Part shown: positions 43,325-51,324 of the stretch, piece by piece
Numbering within the stretch: position 1 is the first letter of the stretch
Layout: the number at the start of each line of letters is the position of its first letter
Assembly: GCF_001668675.1 (NCBI RefSeq)
Contig: NZ_LZKQ01000100.1
Coordinates: forward strand, 44,939-108,938
Source of the DNA: Mycobacterium asiaticum
GTDB taxonomy: Bacteria > Actinomycetota > Actinomycetes > Mycobacteriales > Mycobacteriaceae
Direction: 5' to 3'
Length of the DNA: 64,000 nucleotides
The notes under the pieces: model-generated
What the model was told of the DNA's origin: nothing
The model's database searches: none
The model's input: the letters and a program-made list of their open reading frames with translations, nothing else
Position numbers and translations under genes: made by a program

Positions 43325-44350
43325 ATGGCTGCCGCAGCAGAAGAACTCGACGTCGATGGGATCGCCGTCCGGCTGACCAACCGGGACAAGGTGTACTTCC
43401 CCAAGCTGGGGAAGCAGGGCACCAAGGGCCGGCTGGTCGACTACTATCGGGCCGTCTCGAGCGGTCCGATGCTCACTGCGCTGCGTGACCGGCCCACGCA
43501 TTTGCAGCGCTTCCCCGACGGCATCGACGGCGAGGAGATCTACCAGAAGCGGGTTCCGCAGCACCATCCCGACTACCTGGAGACCTGCCGGATCACCTTC
43601 CCGTCCGGACGTACCGCCGATGCGCTGAAGGTGACCCACCCGGCGGCCATCGTGTGGGCGGCGCAGATGGGCACCATCACCCTGCACCCCTGGCAGGTGC
43701 GCTGCCCCGACACCGACCACCCCGACGAGCTGCGCATCGACCTCGATCCGCAACCGGGCACCGGCTTCGCCGAAGCCCGAACGGTCGCCGTCGATGTGCT
43801 GCGGCCACTGCTCGCCGAACTCGGTTTGGTGGGCTACGCCAAAACATCCGGGGGCCGCGGCATCCACGTTTTCCTGCGGATAGCCACCGACTGGGATTTC
43901 GTGCAGGTGCGCCGGGCCGGCATCGCGCTGGCGCGCGAGATCGAGCGACGGGCACCGGATGCGGTGACCACGTCCTGGTGGAAGGAAGAACGCGGCAAGC
44001 GCATCTTCATCGACTTCAACCAGAACGCACGGGACCGCACCATGGCGTCGCCGTACTCGGTGCGCCGCACCCCGATTGCGACCGTCTCCACCCCGCTGAG
44101 TTGGGACGAGTTGGCGCATGCCGATCCCGACGACTACACCATGGCCACGGTGCCCGACCTGGTTGCGGGCCGTGATGACCCATGGGCCGGCATGGACTCA
44201 CTCGCCCAGTCGATCGCTCCGCTGCTCGAGTTGGTCGAGGCTGACGAGCAGCGCGGCCTCGGCGACATGCCGTATCCGCCGAACTATCCCAAAATGCCGG
44301 GGGAGCCGAAAAGGGTTCAGCCGAGCCGGGATACGGACCGGAAGAAGTGA
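43325..44350 (+). CDS. LigD-type primase-polymerase domain protein, Rv3730c-like
   Basis: 341-aa stand-alone archaeo-eukaryotic-primase-type polymerase domain, as in the N-terminal part of LigD. Catalytic acidic residues lie in LRIDLDPQPG and IFIDFNQNARDR, with the NTP-binding region YAKTSGGRGIHVFLRI. ATG 43325 starts the conserved sequence. It can add ribo- or deoxynucleotides in gap repair in characterised paralogues. It is divergent from ligC, and the shared promoter region implies joint use. Confidence 0.9.
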   Translation: MAAAAEELDVDGIAVRLTNRDKVYFPKLGKQGTKGRLVDYYRAVSSGPMLTALRDRPTHLQRFPDGIDGEEIYQKRVPQHHPDYLETCRITFPSGRTADALKVTHPAAIVWAAQMGTITLHPWQVRCPDTDHPDELRIDLDPQPGTGFAEARTVAVDVLRPLLAELGLVGYAKTSGGRGIHVFLRIATDWDFVQVRRAGIALAREIERRAPDAVTTSWWKEERGKRIFIDFNQNARDRTMASPYSVRRTPIATVSTPLSWDELAHADPDDYTMATVPDLVAGRDDPWAGMDSLAQSIAPLLELVEADEQRGLGDMPYPPNYPKMPGEPKRVQPSRDTDRKK

Positions 44351-44354
44351 CGCA

Positions 44355-44969
44355 TCACGCCTTCAACGCCGCGGTCACCTCGGCGGCGGTCAGGATCGCG
44401 CTGGCATAGTTCGGCAGGTTCACCTCTAGCGCGGCATGCATCTCCACGTCTGAGTAGTCCGCGGTTGCGTCCTTGACCACTGTGACGTCGTAGCCAAGCT
44501 CCGCGGCGAAGCGGACGGTTGCCTCCACACAGGTATGGGCGATGAGCCCGATGGCGATGAGCCGGTGGATGCCGTGCCTCTTCAGTTGCAGGTCCAGATC
44601 CGTGTTGGCGAAACCACTGGAACACCAGTGTTCGTCGGCGACGATGTCACCGGGCCGGGGCTCGAAGCCGGGGCGCAATTCGCCGCCCCAGGTGCCGTAT
44701 TCGAACGTGCGGCGCGACCACGCGGCCCGCTGAACTGGGGCGACGTACTGCCATGACTCGTAATCGCCAGGGCGGTACCGGCGATGCAACGCATAGAACA
44801 CTCGCACCTGCGCCTCGCGCGCGGCGTCGAGCACCTGTTTCATATGGGCGACACAGTCGTTGGCCTCCAACACCCCCTGCAGCCGTTCCCAGACTTTCCC
44901 GCCGGGCGAGATGAAGTCGTTGTATGGGTCGATGACCAACAGGCCAGTGGTGTGTGCGTGGTAGGTCAC
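44355..44969 (-). CDS. Isochorismatase-family cysteine hydrolase
   Basis: 204-aa cysteine hydrolase. The expected triad is Asp in LLVIDPYNDF, a basic residue that should follow the central strand, and Cys in AHTCVEATVR. The usual Lys is not obvious: the segment reads ADEHWCSSGF. The start is GTG 44969. It is convergent with the polymerase-domain gene by 4 bp. The substrate is unknown; amidase activity on small amides is typical. Confidence 0.85.
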   Translation of the reverse strand: MTYHAHTTGLLVIDPYNDFISPGGKVWERLQGVLEANDCVAHMKQVLDAAREAQVRVFYALHRRYRPGDYESWQYVAPVQRAAWSRRTFEYGTWGGELRPGFEPRPGDIVADEHWCSSGFANTDLDLQLKRHGIHRLIAIGLIAHTCVEATVRFAAELGYDVTVVKDATADYSDVEMHAALEVNLPNYASAILTAAEVTAALKA

Positions 44970-45101
44970 GGCTGAGGTCCCATCCGTCGACGCGGCATGC
45001 GCCGTTCAGCATGACGGCAGTGACGGCGTGCGGCAACTGCGCATAATCTGTGAGGGCCCGATACCCCGGGGGCCGTCGTGGGCTCGACACAGAGGGGTCG
45101 A

Positions 45102-45299
45102 ATGACGACCGTAACGGGTTGCCGCTCATGCGGCGTCGAACCGCTTTCGAACGCGCGCTTCGGTGACGGCTGCGGGGAGTTAAAGGCCCGAGCGCGAGGT
45201 GATACCCGCAAACCCGCGCCGTTTGCGCAGCGCTGCCCGCAGCTGCCGGCCGCGCCGGGTTTCGGGGCGGACATCGGTCGGGTCGAGGCGATGACATGA
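45102..45299 (+). pseudogene. Remnant of an N-terminal zinc-ribbon domain (adenylate-cyclase/AAA regulator type)
   Basis: The frame begins MTTVTGCRSCGVEPLSNARF, then GDGCGE. It closely follows the zinc-ribbon start CRSCG...ARFCDGCG found on large mycobacterial adenylate cyclase/ATPase regulators, but the third Cys is now Gly and the sequence after CGE is unrelated. The frame then runs 40 residues without recognisable sequence to a stop that overlaps the next gene's ATG. I read it as a decayed fragment; a short functional peptide is less likely. The surrounding gap 44970-45295 shows nothing else. Confidence 0.5.
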
Positions 45300-46087
45300 C
45301 TCACCGAGTGCAGACCCTGTGGGAGGCCGACGGTTTGCTCGAAGCGCCTCGGCCGCTGCCGGACGGATCGGTGCTGGTGGCAAACACCACGGCCGGCGGC
45401 GTTTACCGCTGGTCCGGCGACGCAATATCGACCGTGGTTGACCGGCGGCGCGGGATCGGCGGTATCGCGTTGCATGCCGACGGCGGAATTCTGGTCAGCG
45501 GGCGCGATCTGGCGTATGTGCACCCGTCGGGTCTGCGGACCGTGCTGGCTCCCGTGGGCGCCACCGGCATCAACGATCTGACCGTGGGGTCGGATGGTTC
45601 GGTGATCGTCGGAGTTCTGCGTCATCAGCCGCAGGCGGGTCAGACCGCCGGACCCACCGAATTGATTCGTATCGCGCCCGACGGCGCGACGCAGATTTTG
45701 CTGGATGATCTGCTCTGGCCGAACGGTGTTGGGTTCGCGCCGGGTGGCGAGACGCTGTATGTCGCCGAGTACGCGGCGGCGCGGGTGCGCGCATACGGAC
45801 CGCACGGGTCGTCCGTATTCGCCGACGCGCCCTGCGGTGAATGTGACGGCCTGGCGGTCGATGCGGACGGCGGCGTATGGGTTGCGCTCGGAAGTGGCGG
45901 CGGCATTGCAAGATTCGATGCCGGGGGCGCTCTGCGCGAAGTGGTCGAACTTCCGGGACGATTCGTGTCGTCGCTGGCCTTTGCCGGAACGGCAATCTAT
46001 GTCACCACCGCCGGGGCGCTGCTGCGGATCGATGTGGGTGTGCCGGGCGTGGCGGTGCCCGCGGCCGCGATCCCGGTCAAAGGGTGA
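45296..46087 (+). CDS. SMP-30/gluconolactonase-family beta-propeller protein
   Basis: 263-aa six-bladed beta-propeller lactonase-like protein. Metal-site segments are EAPRPLPDGSVLVANT, TGINDLTVGSDGSV, LLWPNGVGFAPGGETLYVAEY and CDGLAVDADGGVWVA. The positions of Glu, Asn and Asp match SMP-30. It starts at ATG 45296 over the remnant's stop and overlaps the convergent SDR by 11 bp. Cytoplasmic. It hydrolyses lactones in characterised relatives; substrate unknown. Confidence 0.85.
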   Translation: MTHRVQTLWEADGLLEAPRPLPDGSVLVANTTAGGVYRWSGDAISTVVDRRRGIGGIALHADGGILVSGRDLAYVHPSGLRTVLAPVGATGINDLTVGSDGSVIVGVLRHQPQAGQTAGPTELIRIAPDGATQILLDDLLWPNGVGFAPGGETLYVAEYAAARVRAYGPHGSSVFADAPCGECDGLAVDADGGVWVALGSGGGIARFDAGGALREVVELPGRFVSSLAFAGTAIYVTTAGALLRIDVGVPGVAVPAAAIPVKG

Positions 46088-46826
46088 AAGGGGCGTCCTC
46101 GGGGGCAACATGACGGGCGGCCAGCAGCGCGCGGGCGGCGTCCCCGATCGGGATGCGCAACGGGAGTTGGGGCTTCTCGGCGGCGTCGACGACCTCTGCA
46201 GCAACCTGTTCGGGGGTGATCATCCCGGCGCGCGGTCCGCCGCCGTTCAGCACGGCGGCGTAGGGATCGTCGGGCAGCGTGTAGGTGGCGACGTCGTCGA
46301 GTGCGCCGGAGCTCACGGCGGACGGTTCCAGGAGCGCCGCCTGAACGCCGAATGGCGCAACTTCGATGGCCAGGGCTTCGACCAACCCTTCCAGCGCCCA
46401 CTTCGTCGCGGCGTACGCGGCGGCGGGCGGCAACACGATTCGGCCGAGCACACTGGACATGAACATCAGCTTGCCGTCACCGCGGGCTCGCATCTGCGGG
46501 AGTACGGCTTGCGCCACCCGGACGGCGCCGACGGTGTTGAGGTCGAACACCCGTTCCAGTTCCGGCAGCGGAATGGCTTCGACCGCGGCATAGAAGATGG
46601 CCCCCGCGTTGGAGATCAGGATGTCGATTTCGCCGGCCGCCGCCACGGCGGCAGTGACGCTCGCGTCATCGGTGACGTCGAGGGCCAGCCGCCCGCTGAC
46701 GTCGAGGTCGGCCAGCGAGCGCGGATCGCGTGCGGTGGCGATGACCCGGTGACCGCGGCGGGTGAACTCGGTGGCGATGGCGCGGCCGATGCCGCGGTTG
46801 GCTCCGGTGATCAGCACGGACGACAT
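46077..46826 (-). CDS. SDR-family oxidoreductase
   Basis: 249-aa short-chain dehydrogenase with cofactor motif TGANRGIGRAIA, ISNAGA, the catalytic Ser in MSSVLGRIVLP and YAATKWAL. It follows the NmrA-family gene by 17 bp with GGAGAAG just ahead of the start. The pair is under the double operator at 47799-47867. The substrate is unknown. Confidence 0.87.
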   Translation of the reverse strand: MSSVLITGANRGIGRAIATEFTRRGHRVIATARDPRSLADLDVSGRLALDVTDDASVTAAVAAAGEIDILISNAGAIFYAAVEAIPLPELERVFDLNTVGAVRVAQAVLPQMRARGDGKLMFMSSVLGRIVLPPAAAYAATKWALEGLVEALAIEVAPFGVQAALLEPSAVSSGALDDVATYTLPDDPYAAVLNGGGPRAGMITPEQVAAEVVDAAEKPQLPLRIPIGDAARALLAARHVAPEDAPFTL

Positions 46827-46843
46827 GATCGCTTCTCCTTGGT

Positions 46844-47779
46844 TTATGTCCGATCGGTGGCGAAGTGGGAATGGTTGCGCCGAATGAAATCAGCGACCGA
46901 CGCGGGCGGCCGGTCGAGCATCGCCGCCAGGGCGGACGGGTCCGGTGCCACCAGTGGCTTGCTCCGCCCCGACAGGGCCGCGCCGACGGCCGCGATGTGT
47001 TGCGCCATGCCCACATTGACCGGGTGCTCGGATTCGGCGGCCAATTCCAGCTGCCGCTGCCATGCGGCCGCGGAGATGTGTTCATAGCGCACCGGCCGGC
47101 CCGCCGTCGCGGAGATGATGCGGGCAAGTTCGGTGTGGCTGATCGCCTCCGCCGGCGGTGGATAGCTGATTCGCGGTGAATCGGGGCGAGGCGTCAACAG
47201 GTGGGCGGCGGCGATCTCGGCGGCGTCATCCCCGCTGATCCATGGCGCCGCACAGCCGCCAAAGCTGTTGGCGATCACGGCATCACGCTGGATGGTTCGC
47301 TGGTGCAGGACTGCGATGTTCTCGTGGAACAGTCCGGCGAACCGCAGCACCGTCGGATTTAAGCCTGCCCAGATGAAGATGTCCTCGGCAACCGCTTGAG
47401 CCTGGCCAAGTTTGCTCGGGCTGTCGAGGGCTGACACCGCCATGGACATCACCACGAGGTGTGCAGCGGACGCGTGCTTAGACAGCACCGAGGCGACGTT
47501 GGCCGCGGCTGGGATGATGCCAGGCGCCACGGGGTAGGTGAAATACACCGCGCGGACGCGGTCGAATGCGGGTACCAGCGAGTCGCGATCATGTAAGTCG
47601 CCGACGACGGTCTCGGCGCCCCGCCGACGCAGTTCGGCGGCACGCTCGTCGTCGGTGCGGATCAGCGCCCGCACCGAATGACCACGTCGCAGCAGGCAGT
47701 CCACCACGGTAGCCCCGGTTCCGCCGTGCCGTCCGGTCGCACCGATTACCAGGATGGGCGATTCCGCGGTGTGCTGCAT
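46844..47779 (-). CDS. NmrA-family NAD(P)-binding protein
   Basis: 311-aa extended-SDR/NmrA-like protein with N-terminal VIGATGRHGGTGATVVDCLL, a helical middle region and SYPPPAEAISHTELARIISA in the substrate half. It is similar to NAD(P)H:quinone or redox-sensor type NmrA proteins. ATG 47779 is used; the longer frame extends across the operators. The first operator-like palindrome lies 20 bp upstream. Divergent from the TetR gene, it is its probable regulatory target. Confidence 0.85.
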   Translation of the reverse strand: MQHTAESPILVIGATGRHGGTGATVVDCLLRRGHSVRALIRTDDERAAELRRRGAETVVGDLHDRDSLVPAFDRVRAVYFTYPVAPGIIPAAANVASVLSKHASAAHLVVMSMAVSALDSPSKLGQAQAVAEDIFIWAGLNPTVLRFAGLFHENIAVLHQRTIQRDAVIANSFGGCAAPWISGDDAAEIAAAHLLTPRPDSPRISYPPPAEAISHTELARIISATAGRPVRYEHISAAAWQRQLELAAESEHPVNVGMAQHIAAVGAALSGRSKPLVAPDPSALAAMLDRPPASVADFIRRNHSHFATDRT

Positions 47780-47798
47780 GGGCGTCCTTCCGACTAAG

Positions 47799-47814
47799 TA
47801 AACCGATCGGTGTA
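47799..47814. promoter_or_regulatory. Operator-like palindrome 1 (TetR)
   Basis: TAAACCGATCGGTGTA contains the perfect palindrome ACCGATCGGT and is identical to the site at 47852-47867. It lies 20 bp upstream of the NmrA gene start in the divergent promoter region. Confidence 0.75.
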
Positions 47815-47851
47815 TATGAACGGTCGACGATATCAGCGATCTCGCATAATG

Positions 47852-47867
47852 TAAACCGATCGGTGTA
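47852..47867. promoter_or_regulatory. Operator-like palindrome 2 (TetR)
   Basis: Second identical copy of TAAACCGATCGGTGTA, spaced 53 bp from the first (five turns of B-DNA). It ends 2 bp before the first ATG of the TetR gene, suggesting autorepression and, with site 1, control of both promoters. Confidence 0.75.
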
Positions 47868-47869
47868 AT

Positions 47870-48451
47870 ATGGCGGTCATGGAGCAACGGGTGAGCGGAC
47901 GCGGGGCCCGTGCGCGCATCGAGCGTGCGGCAGCCGACCTCTTCTACCGCAACGGGATCCATGCCACCGGTGTCGATCTCATCGCCCGGCACGCCAGCGT
48001 TTCCAAACGCACGCTTTATCAACACTTTTCGAGTAAAGGCGAATTGGTCGAGAACTACCTGACCGCTATTGACGGTCGCGGCGGCACGCCGCTTGAACAG
48101 CGTCTCGCGGACACCGCTCTTTCTCCTCGCGAGCGGTTATTGGCCATCTTCGAGGCGCCGCGCGCAGAAGTGGTGCGCGGGTGTCCTTTTCACAACGCAG
48201 CGGTGGAATCCGCTGGCGCGATGACGAGTGCGGACAAGATCGTGCGGAGTCACAAGTTGCGCTTCACCCGTCGGCTTGCCGCCGTTGCGCAGGAACTGGG
48301 CGCCGCCGACCCGCACCTGTTGGGTCAGCAGCTCGCCGTGTTGTTCGAAGGGGCAACGGCGATGGCAACCTCGCTGAACGATGCGTCACCGGTCGTACAC
48401 GCCCGGGCAGCCGCCGCCGCGTTGATCGACGCCGCGGTGGTACCGGACTAG
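47870..48451 (+). CDS. TetR-family transcriptional regulator
   Basis: 193-aa regulator with HTH at about residues 32-57 (GVDLIARHASVSKRTLYQHFSSKGELV). The C-terminal domain carries a Cys in VVRGCPFHNA, a feature of TetR proteins that sense electrophiles or redox change. Start ATG 47870 or ATG 47879; the first would make a leaderless or very short leader after operator 2. It is divergent from the NmrA/SDR pair and overlaps the Rv3725-like gene convergently by 4 bp. Confidence 0.88.
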   Translation: MAVMEQRVSGRGARARIERAAADLFYRNGIHATGVDLIARHASVSKRTLYQHFSSKGELVENYLTAIDGRGGTPLEQRLADTALSPRERLLAIFEAPRAEVVRGCPFHNAAVESAGAMTSADKIVRSHKLRFTRRLAAVAQELGAADPHLLGQQLAVLFEGATAMATSLNDASPVVHARAAAAALIDAAVVPD

Positions 48452-49437
48452 TCGCGCTGCGCCTGCCGCAGTGCCGCAACGGTGTCGGCCAGCGTGGTGC
48501 GGGCATCGTGGAATTGGATGCCGAGTTCCCGCTCGGCCGGCGTGTCATCGGATTCGGGCATCTGGGTGTAGTACTGCATTCCCGCCGCGGTCACCGGGTT
48601 CTCGAAGGGCAGATAGGGTCCCACGAAGTCCAAAAGTGTTCCGGCGGCGCGCAATGCGCTGTCCGGGACCGGCACCGGGAACATCGTGGTGCCCGACACC
48701 TCGCCCAGCAGCTTCGCCAGCTCGCCGACGGGGACCCGATGCCCGCCCACCATGTACCGTCGCGGGCCGCGCCCCGGCTCGAGCAGTGCCGCGTGCACGG
48801 CGGCGACATCGCGGACGTCGACGACCATCCAGGCCGCGCTGCGCCCCGGGATACCGTGCATCTGCAGCGCCGCCCGCACACCCTCGCCGGCCTCACCGTA
48901 CTGATTGCCCACCGGCGGGCCGAGAACCATTCCGGGATAAGTGATGTTGACCGGCGCACCGGCGTCCTGCAGGCCGCGGGCATAGATTTCCACCTGCGCC
49001 TTGGAGGTTCCGTATCCGTCAGTCCCACCGACAACCGGCAGGTCGGCGCTCAGGGTCGTCACGTTCGGGTGGAAAAGAGCGGTGAAGCTCGAGACATGCA
49101 CGATCGGGTCCAGACCGAGTTGGACCGCCTGCCCCAGAACGTTCCCCGCGCCTTCCATGTTCGTGGCCAGCATCTGCGCCGTCTGCCGCGGATCGGTCGC
49201 CACCAACGCGGCACTGTGGACGACGGCGTCGCAGCCTTGCAGCGCCTCCCGAACCGACTCGCGGTCCTTGATGTCACCGACGGCGTAGTCGGATATGTCG
49301 ACCCCGAGTGCGGCCACCGACGTCTTCAAGCGTTCGGGCTTTCGCACCAGGAACCGGACGGAATGCCCGGCATCGGCTATGGCTTTGGCGGTCCACCCGC
49401 CGACGAACCCCGTACCTCCGGTGACCAGAACACGCAT
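48448..49437 (-). CDS. NAD-dependent epimerase/dehydratase family protein, Rv3725-like
   Basis: 329-aa extended SDR with VTGGTGFVGGWTAKAI at the N-terminus, VVHSAALVATD, VHVSSFTALF and a YGTSKAQVE active-site motif (Tyr-x-x-x-Lys). It resembles dihydroflavonol-4-reductase-type enzymes. ATG 49437 is the start; the frame upstream is unconserved. Position next to the cutinase gene matches Rv3725 beside cut5. The substrate is unknown. Confidence 0.87.
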   Translation of the reverse strand: MRVLVTGGTGFVGGWTAKAIADAGHSVRFLVRKPERLKTSVAALGVDISDYAVGDIKDRESVREALQGCDAVVHSAALVATDPRQTAQMLATNMEGAGNVLGQAVQLGLDPIVHVSSFTALFHPNVTTLSADLPVVGGTDGYGTSKAQVEIYARGLQDAGAPVNITYPGMVLGPPVGNQYGEAGEGVRAALQMHGIPGRSAAWMVVDVRDVAAVHAALLEPGRGPRRYMVGGHRVPVGELAKLLGEVSGTTMFPVPVPDSALRAAGTLLDFVGPYLPFENPVTAAGMQYYTQMPESDDTPAERELGIQFHDARTTLADTVAALRQAQRD

Positions 49438-49599
49438 CTTCGCATTGTTGCAACCGTCGCTAACGGTGGAATGCGGTGGGGTGGCTGTGCCGCCTGCCAT
49501 GCAATCCCACGGTTTCCGCAGCGTGCAATGCGGGTAATAGGTCGCGGTGCGGTATCGCCGATGTCGGGATCGGCAAACCTATCCAGGAGGAAACACAGC

Positions 49600-49986
49600 G
49601 TGGCAATCTCGTTCAAAGATGTCATCAAGTCGAAGTATCTGCTGCTGACGACCTTCACCAAGGACGGCCGTCCCAAGCCGACCGCGATCTGGGGAGTGCC
49701 CGACGGCGACGACCGGTTGCTCGTCATCACCGACGACGATTCGTGGAAGGTCAAGCGCATTCGCAACACGCCGCGGGTGACCGTCGCCAGGAGTGGTTCG
49801 TTGGGTAAGCCCAAGAGCGACGAGGTGGAAGCGGTTGCCCGCGTCCTGCCGAAGTCCGAGACGCGACGGGTGTACAACGCCGTGCTCAAGCGGTACTGGT
49901 ACCACGCCTGGTGGTTCTACGCGCACTCGATCGTGCGCGGCGGCATCGACAAGGTGCACGTCGGACTGGAGATCAAGCCCGCATAG
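49600..49986 (+). CDS. PPOX-class F420-dependent oxidoreductase
   Basis: 128-aa split-barrel flavin/deazaflavin-binding protein. It begins AISFKDVIKSKYLLLTTFTK and has GRPKPTAIW, SWKVKRIRNTPRVTVA and a C-terminal YWYHAWWFYAHSI segment. The start is GTG 49600 with AGGAGGAAA upstream; this decides against any longer frame. Family members reduce or oxidise diverse substrates with F420H2. The 45-aa membrane peptide gene follows 18 bp later. Confidence 0.88.
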   Translation: MAISFKDVIKSKYLLLTTFTKDGRPKPTAIWGVPDGDDRLLVITDDDSWKVKRIRNTPRVTVARSGSLGKPKSDEVEAVARVLPKSETRRVYNAVLKRYWYHAWWFYAHSIVRGGIDKVHVGLEIKPA

Positions 49987-50004
49987 ACCTGTCACCATGG
50001 AATG

Positions 50005-50142
50005 GTGACTACCGCAATCATCGTCGCGGTGCTGGTTCTGCTTGGGCTCGGCATCGTGATCAACGGGTTGCTCCGGTTGCGGGAATGGTTGAAGAACTCA
50101 CCCAGCATCCCGAACCCGGACTTGCCGGAAGATCCCGACTGA
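50005..50142 (+). CDS. Small single-pass membrane protein, 45 aa
   Basis: GTG-initiated frame: MTTAIIVAVLVLLGLGIVI forms one transmembrane helix, followed by NGLLRLREWLKNSPSIPNP and an acidic Pro-rich tail ending PEDPD. Third positions are strongly G/C, as in neighbouring genes. It is too small to assign; similar tiny membrane peptides follow PPOX-type genes in other mycobacteria as far as I recall. The convergent cutinase stop is 8 bp away. Confidence 0.55.
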   Translation: MTTAIIVAVLVLLGLGIVINGLLRLREWLKNSPSIPNPDLPEDPD

Positions 50143-50150
50143 GGCCCGAC

Positions 50151-50852
50151 TTACAGGCGGCCGGCCGCGAAATCCGCTGCCTGACCGGTCATTCCGTTGG
50201 CCGCGTACAACGTGTGCGCGAAGGTGGGGGTGGTGCCGCCGCCGGCGCAGATGTTGTCACCGTCGGCGCACAGCTGAATGGTCTTGGGCTGGTACAGCGG
50301 TCCGATGGCGATCTGTGGCGCGCCGTACTGACTCAGGAATTCCGGTGAGGGCGTACCGAACAGCGTGACCGCCGCGACGTGATTGGCGATCTCGGGAGCC
50401 AGCGGTTGCGGCACTGCGGACGCGGGCACACCCGGCGGGACGGCCGCCGAGGTGACGTAACCGGCGACGGCAGCCCCTTGCGAGTACCCGCCCAGGACCT
50501 CTCTGGTGTTCGGGCAAGTCGCGGCCATGGACTGGATGTGGCCGCCCGCGTCTCGGATCCCGTCGATGACGGTCAGCGGGAAATCGCTGCTGCCGAAGTC
50601 GGTACTGGCCGGGTAGTTGACCGCATATACGCCCAGCGACCGTGCGCCGATATCCGCACGCAGCGCATCGACGAATGCCCCGCCGATGCCGCCGACACCC
50701 GGTGGCTCGCCACTACCGCGCGCGAACACCACCTCGACGTCCGGACATGGCGCTGCCGACGCATCGGGTGCCGGCGCGTTCAGCAGCGCAAAGCAACCCA
50801 GCGCCACCGCGGCGCCCGCCGTCAGCCGGCGAGCCCTTGACTTGAATAGCAT
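50151..50852 (-). CDS. cut5: Cutinase-family carboxylesterase, Cut5-like
   Basis: 233-aa secreted serine esterase of the Culp family. The signal peptide runs to about residue 33 (LNAPAPDASA-AP). Catalytic Ser lies in GGYSQGAAVAGY, Asp in CADGDNICAGG, and His in TFAHTLY, with the oxyanion segment FARGSGE. Cysteines at CPDVE/CPNTRE and LCADGDNIC form the family's two disulfides. ATG 50852 precedes the signal. Beside the Rv3725-like gene it matches M. tuberculosis cut5, which is split there; here it is intact. Confidence 0.87.
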   Translation of the reverse strand: MLFKSRARRLTAGAAVALGCFALLNAPAPDASAAPCPDVEVVFARGSGEPPGVGGIGGAFVDALRADIGARSLGVYAVNYPASTDFGSSDFPLTVIDGIRDAGGHIQSMAATCPNTREVLGGYSQGAAVAGYVTSAAVPPGVPASAVPQPLAPEIANHVAAVTLFGTPSPEFLSQYGAPQIAIGPLYQPKTIQLCADGDNICAGGGTTPTFAHTLYAANGMTGQAADFAAGRL

Positions 50853-50895
50853 GCCAATAGAAGTAGCCAGAAAATCGCAGTTCAACCGCCTGCGG

Positions 50896-51069
50896 CTATT
50901 TCTTGAAGGCGTCCTTGACCTTTTCGCCGGCATCCTTGAGGCTCGACTTGGCCTGATCGGCACGTCCCTCGGCCTCGGTGTCGCGATCGCCCGTCGCCCG
51001 GCCGACCGCCTCTTTGGCCCGGCCGCCAAGGTCCTCGATCTTGTTCTTAACCTTGTCTTCGGCGCTCAT
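50896..51069 (-). CDS. CsbD-family stress protein, 57 aa
   Basis: Charged, Gly/Lys-rich small protein with the CsbD signature: MSAEDKVKNKIEDLGGRAKE, then AVGRATGDRDTEAEGRADQA, then an SSLKDAGEKVKDAFKK end. The ATG overlaps the stop of the upstream 70-aa CsbD gene (ATGA). CsbD proteins are general-stress induced; molecular role unknown. Confidence 0.88.
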   Translation of the reverse strand: MSAEDKVKNKIEDLGGRAKEAVGRATGDRDTEAEGRADQAKSSLKDAGEKVKDAFKK

Positions 51070-51278
51070 GGTTGCCGCCGTGGTTGCCGCCGCACCGGCC
51101 GACGCCCGCCCCGCACAGCGTCCCGGAAACGCAGCCCGGTGTCCTTGAGATTCGCCTTCGCCTGGTCCAGCACACCCTCATACTGGGTGCGCCGGTCACC
51201 GGTCAGCCGGCCGACCGTTTCTTTGGCCCGCCCGCCCCAATACTTTGCTGAGTTGCTCAATCGGTTGTTGGTAGCCAT
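51066..51278 (-). CDS. CsbD-family protein, 70 aa
   Basis: Begins MATNNRLSNSAKYWGGRAKE and continues TVGRLTGDRRTQYEGVLDQA, the CsbD repeat, then ends in an Arg/Pro-rich basic tail (RRPVRRQPRRQP) absent from the partner. ATG 51278 is chosen as the start of the conserved domain. The gene overlaps the 57-aa CsbD gene by ATGA; the two form a tandem pair downstream of the DapB-like gene (46 bp). Confidence 0.85.
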   Translation of the reverse strand: MATNNRLSNSAKYWGGRAKETVGRLTGDRRTQYEGVLDQAKANLKDTGLRFRDAVRGGRRPVRRQPRRQP

Positions 51279-51324
51279 GTGGAGCGGATACCCGCTCAGC
51301 GTCGGCTTCATGCCGGGCACTGCC

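Noticed and set aside
45705..47087. 460-codon plus-strand open frame
   Set aside because: It spans the SMP-30 gene in another frame and the opposite strand of the SDR and NmrA genes; a shadow.
48181..49599. Large N-terminal extension of the F420-type oxidoreductase
   Set aside because: A strong AGGAGG precedes GTG 49600, and the extension is opposite the Rv3725-like gene.
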